From contig NZ_CP036295.1 in the NCBI RefSeq assembly GCF_004801255.1, positions 1,438,001 through 1,502,000 on the forward strand: DNA of 64,000 nucleotides, read 5' to 3'. The notes under the pieces are model-generated. The model saw only the letters and a list, made by a program, of their open reading frames with translations, had not been told where the DNA came from and did not search any database. Source of the stretch: Desulfovibrio desulfuricans (GTDB lineage Bacteria; Desulfobacterota; Desulfovibrionia; Desulfovibrionales; Desulfovibrionaceae). The position numbers and the translations under genes are program-made. Below are positions 61,364 through 64,000 of this stretch, in pieces (position 1 is the stretch's first letter; every line of letters begins with the position of its first letter).

Positions 61364-62389
61364 ATGCTGCTACGGCGTCTTTTCAGATTTTTGTCCAAAG
61401 ACATTGCCATGGATCTTGGCACTGCCAACACCCTGCTCTACACGCGGGCGCATGGCATTGTGATCAACGAGCCGTCTGTGGTTGCCATTGACACGCACAA
61501 AAATTCTGTTCTCGCCGTAGGAGCTGCGGCCAAGGATTACCTTGGTCGCACGCCCCAGCGCATCAGGGCGGTGCGCCCCATGAAGGACGGCGTCATCGCC
61601 GACTTCGATATCACCCGCGAAATGATCGCCTACTTTGTGCGCAAGGCCATTACGGGCATGCGTCTGGTCAAGCCCTCCATGGTCATCTGCATCCCCACCG
61701 GCATTACGCAGGTGGAAAAACGCGCCGTCATCGACTCTGCCATCATGGCTGGCGCGGCGGACGTGGCAATGGTCGAGGAGCCAATGGCGGCGGCCATAGG
61801 GGCCGATTTGCCCATTCACGAGCCGCTGGGCAACCTCGTGCTCGATATTGGCGGCGGTACAAGCGAGGTGGCCGTTATCACCTTGGCGGGCATTGCCAAC
61901 GCGCAGTCTGTGCGTGTGGCTGGCGACGCCATGAACATGGCCGTGCAGCGCTATATGCGCGATGTTTTTCGGATGGAAGTTGGCGACAATACAGCGGAAA
62001 ACGTCAAAAAAATTCTTGGTTCGGCCATGCCCATGCCCAACGCCCCGGTGCTTGAGGTCTCAGGCAAGGACTTGGTGCGGGGCGCGCCCCGCGTGGTAAA
62101 AGTTACCGAGGGTCACGTGCGCGAGGCCCTGCGGGAGCCTGTGCTGGCCATACTGGGCGCCGTGATGCGCGCGCTGGAAAAAACACCGCCCGAGCTAGCG
62201 GCCGATATTTACCGCAACGGCATGCTCATGGCGGGCGGCGGCTCGCTGCTCAAGGGGCTTGACCAGTTTATCGCCCAGGAGACGCGCCTTAAGGTTTTTG
62301 TGGACAAGGATCCCCTTACGACCGTGCTGCGGGGTACGGCGAGGGCCATGCTTGACCGCCAGCTGTACCACTCTGTTTTTATCAACTAG
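61364..62389 (+). CDS. mreB: Rod-shape determining protein MreB
   Basis: MreB is the actin-like filament that guides cell-wall synthesis. The 341-residue protein has the phosphate 1 loop MDLGTANTLLY, the conserved VIADFDITREMI, CIPTGITQVEKRAV, the phosphate 2 loop DIGGGTSEVAV and the adenosine motif LMAGGGSLLKG. Length is normal. mreC and mreD do not follow; suhB comes next after 328 bases. It may be a second MreB copy. Confidence 0.94.
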   Translation: MLLRRLFRFLSKDIAMDLGTANTLLYTRAHGIVINEPSVVAIDTHKNSVLAVGAAAKDYLGRTPQRIRAVRPMKDGVIADFDITREMIAYFVRKAITGMRLVKPSMVICIPTGITQVEKRAVIDSAIMAGAADVAMVEEPMAAAIGADLPIHEPLGNLVLDIGGGTSEVAVITLAGIANAQSVRVAGDAMNMAVQRYMRDVFRMEVGDNTAENVKKILGSAMPMPNAPVLEVSGKDLVRGAPRVVKVTEGHVREALREPVLAILGAVMRALEKTPPELAADIYRNGMLMAGGGSLLKGLDQFIAQETRLKVFVDKDPLTTVLRGTARAMLDRQLYHSVFIN

Positions 62390-62717
62390 CGACTGCTGCT
62401 GTGGTGTTGCCTGGCCGTCTGGCTGCGGCGACAGCCTTCTTTTACGCCGGTTGCACGCCAGCAATGGCCGCTGACCGGGGGCTTTCTTCTTCAATACGCC
62501 TGTCTGCCTTGCCGCAACACACCAGTAGCCTGGGCGCATTTTATCTTTGAAAATATGTCCTCAAAGCTGTTTCGGCGCTCGCTTTTGCTCATGTGCAAAG
62601 GGTCGGGCGACACAGACCGCTTTCGGGCATCTCATTATTATCAGCAATTGCAGCGGGGCAACCAGCCCTGCGGCATCACTGCGTTACGGCATGTCCGTGA
62701 GGCATGAAGGAAGACCC
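62390..62717. other. Gap between mreB and suhB
   Basis: A 328-base stretch. The suhB frame stays open through its right half, but the sequence before 62718 does not look like the family. I see no clear terminator for mreB or promoter for suhB. Confidence 0.4.
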
Positions 62718-63533
62718 ATGTTTTCATCTCAAAAAGTTTTGCAAGAGTGCATGGAAATTGTGCTGCAAAGCGGCAACATTGTGCGCGAGCACTGGGCGAG
62801 ACCCAGCAACGTGATGCACAAGGGGCGCATTGATCTGGTTACGCAGACCGATCTGGCAGTCGAGGCGTTTTTGAAAGAAAAACTGGCCGGGCTTGTGCCG
62901 GGCGCAGCCTTTATGGCTGAGGAAAGCAGCCAGAGCGAGCGCGAGCCGGATGGTCTGTGCTGGATTATTGACCCTGTGGACGGCACAACCAATTTTGTTC
63001 ACCGCATCCCGCAGGTAGCGACCTCTGTGGCCTTGTGGCACAATGGCCGCGCCGAGCTTGGCGTGGTCAACATCCCCATGATGCACGAGTGCTTCAGCGC
63101 GCGGCGGGGGCAGGGGGCTTTTGTCAACGACGTGCCGCTGGCCGTGAGCAAGGCCCAAACCCTTGGGGACTCGCTGGTAGCTACGGGCTTTCCGTACGAT
63201 TTTACGGGGCGTCTCGACAGGGTTCTTGCGCGGCTTGCCCTTGTGCTGCCCAAGAGCCAGGGCCTGCGCCGCATGGGCGCGGCGGCAGTGGATCTGGCCT
63301 ATGTGGCCTGCGGCAGGGTGGACATGTTTTATGAGGAAGGCCTGAAACCCTGGGATTTTGCCGCCGGGATGCTGCTGGTTGAAGAGGCCGGGGGCAAGGT
63401 TACCAATATGCGCGGCGATCCCCTGCATTTTGGCGATGTGCTGCTGGCCTCCAACGGCCTGGTGCATGAAGAATCCGTTGCCCTGCTTGGCCCCACTGAC
63501 GTGACATCTGGCGCGACATCTGGCGCGGCGTAG
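62718..63533 (+). CDS. suhB: Inositol-1-monophosphatase (SuhB family)
   Basis: The 271-residue phosphatase has the metal sites in order: EESS (about 73-76), DPVDGTTNFVH (about 93-103) and the C-terminal PWDFAAGMLLVEEAGG. It hydrolyses inositol phosphates; SuhB also affects rRNA transcription and ribosome assembly in E. coli. The ATG at 62718 has AAGGA upstream and matches the family start. The C-terminal tail has a short repeat (TSGATSGAA). Confidence 0.93.
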   Translation: MFSSQKVLQECMEIVLQSGNIVREHWARPSNVMHKGRIDLVTQTDLAVEAFLKEKLAGLVPGAAFMAEESSQSEREPDGLCWIIDPVDGTTNFVHRIPQVATSVALWHNGRAELGVVNIPMMHECFSARRGQGAFVNDVPLAVSKAQTLGDSLVATGFPYDFTGRLDRVLARLALVLPKSQGLRRMGAAAVDLAYVACGRVDMFYEEGLKPWDFAAGMLLVEEAGGKVTNMRGDPLHFGDVLLASNGLVHEESVALLGPTDVTSGATSGAA

Positions 63534-63547
63534 CGGGTGCATGGCGC

Positions 63548-63994
63548 TCAGCGCGGGCGTACCAGACCGGCCTGAACCGCCACGCGCAAAAAGGGCGACA
63601 GCAGCTCGCCAAAATGGATGCCAATGCCGCGCAGCTCATCGTAGTCCACCAGCATGTGACGATCCGGGTCGCGAACGGCTGCGGCTGCCAGCAACGCAGG
63701 CACGCGCCCCTCATATAGCGCCACAAATGCGTTGGAGCTCTCCGGCCCCGGCGGGCAGACCCCCAGCGGCAAGACCCTGCCATCGTGCCCCCAGTCGTCG
63801 TTTAAGAGCTGCAGGGCCCGGAGTTCAGTCGATTGCCCGGCTGGCAGCCGCCCAAAGGACGACATGCCCCAGCCGAGCCCTGGCCTGTGGGTAAGCAGGG
63901 CGCGCCCTTGCCGGTCGCGCACAAGCAGGCCCACGGCCCTGTGGTGCAGGGCCTGGCGCAGAACGTCTTCGCTGCGCATGACGCACAGAGGCAC
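63548..63994 (-). CDS. Nudix-like protein with degenerate Nudix box, start near or beyond the window edge
   Basis: The visible 148 residues look like a Nudix fold (AVGLLVRDRQGRALLTHRPG, GRLPAGQSTELRALQLL), but the box lacks the REUxEE glutamates: it reads GRLPAGQ, seven residues, then QLLNDDWG. Hydrolysis may be lost. The frame is open to the window end, so the true start may lie to the right; ATGs at 63979 or further right are possible. It is convergent with suhB, 14 bases away. Confidence 0.65.
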   Translation of the reverse strand: MPLCVMRSEDVLRQALHHRAVGLLVRDRQGRALLTHRPGLGWGMSSFGRLPAGQSTELRALQLLNDDWGHDGRVLPLGVCPPGPESSNAFVALYEGRVPALLAAAAVRDPDRHMLVDYDELRGIGIHFGELLSPFLRVAVQAGLVRPR

Positions 63995-64000
63995 GTTGTT

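Overview
This window is a contiguous piece of a GC-rich bacterial chromosome. It looks like a sulfate-reducing deltaproteobacterium of the Desulfovibrio group. The evidence is the gene order rpoH next to metH, the series ispE / tRNA-Gln / prs / rplY / pth / carD / rho, a chemoreceptor with a hemerythrin tail, a MetH without its reactivation domain, formate-THF ligase, and a sigma-54 flagellin promoter. The assignment rests on gene content and remembered family traits, not on a search. I see no CRISPR array, insertion sequence, prophage or rRNA.

Layout. 1-5990: biotin genes (bioB and a fused bioD-bioA), a small minus-strand pair (LpdD-like flavin chaperone plus an unknown 69-residue protein), and formate-tetrahydrofolate ligase ending in a perfect 21-bp hairpin. 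5990-13260: the most unusual block, a four-gene plus-strand set behind an AT-rich leader. It encodes an MBL-fold/GAF/HD-GYP protein, a CHASE2 adenylate cyclase, a FecR-domain secreted protein with a C-terminal beta-rich domain, and a TPR plus outer-membrane-barrel protein resembling Slam exporters. It ends in a bidirectional terminator. 13311-28668: a long minus-strand housekeeping series, read from right to left: rpoH, TPR lipoprotein, lolB-like, rpiB, cysS, M48 peptidase, hslV, ispE, tRNA-Gln, prs, rplY, alpha/beta hydrolase, pth, carD, rho, tatA, ACT protein. 28967-38724: plus-strand metH, TlpA-like thioredoxin, short N-acetylglutamate synthase, hpt, a zinc-ribbon membrane protein, an amino-acid permease, dsbD and cheW, with tRNA-Lys on the minus strand. 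39300-43345: minus-strand small protein, SGNH hydrolase, a large radical-SAM protein and an Sm-like small protein. 43447-48808: rnc (plus), flagellin (minus, sigma-54 promoter) and a four-gene glutamate/aspartate ABC importer (minus). 49503-55470: hemerythrin chemoreceptor, a frameshifted GGDEF pseudogene and an intact PDC-PAS-GAF-GGDEF-EAL protein. 55531-60051: minus-strand operon of a 572-residue unknown protein, rsmE, rarA and plsC. 60324-64000: a tandem-GAF protein coupled to mreB, then suhB, and a degenerate Nudix protein at the right edge.

How the genes work together. Most of the window is core metabolism, translation and envelope upkeep. The accessory theme is nucleotide second-messenger and redox/oxygen signalling: one adenylate cyclase, an MBL/HD-GYP protein that could degrade cyclic nucleotides, a GGDEF-EAL protein, a dead GGDEF relic, a hemerythrin receptor, CheW and flagellin. 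The 6157-12897 block is the best candidate for an undescribed system: a membrane cyclase and putative phosphodiesterase encoded beside a secreted FecR-type protein and its possible dedicated outer-membrane exporter.
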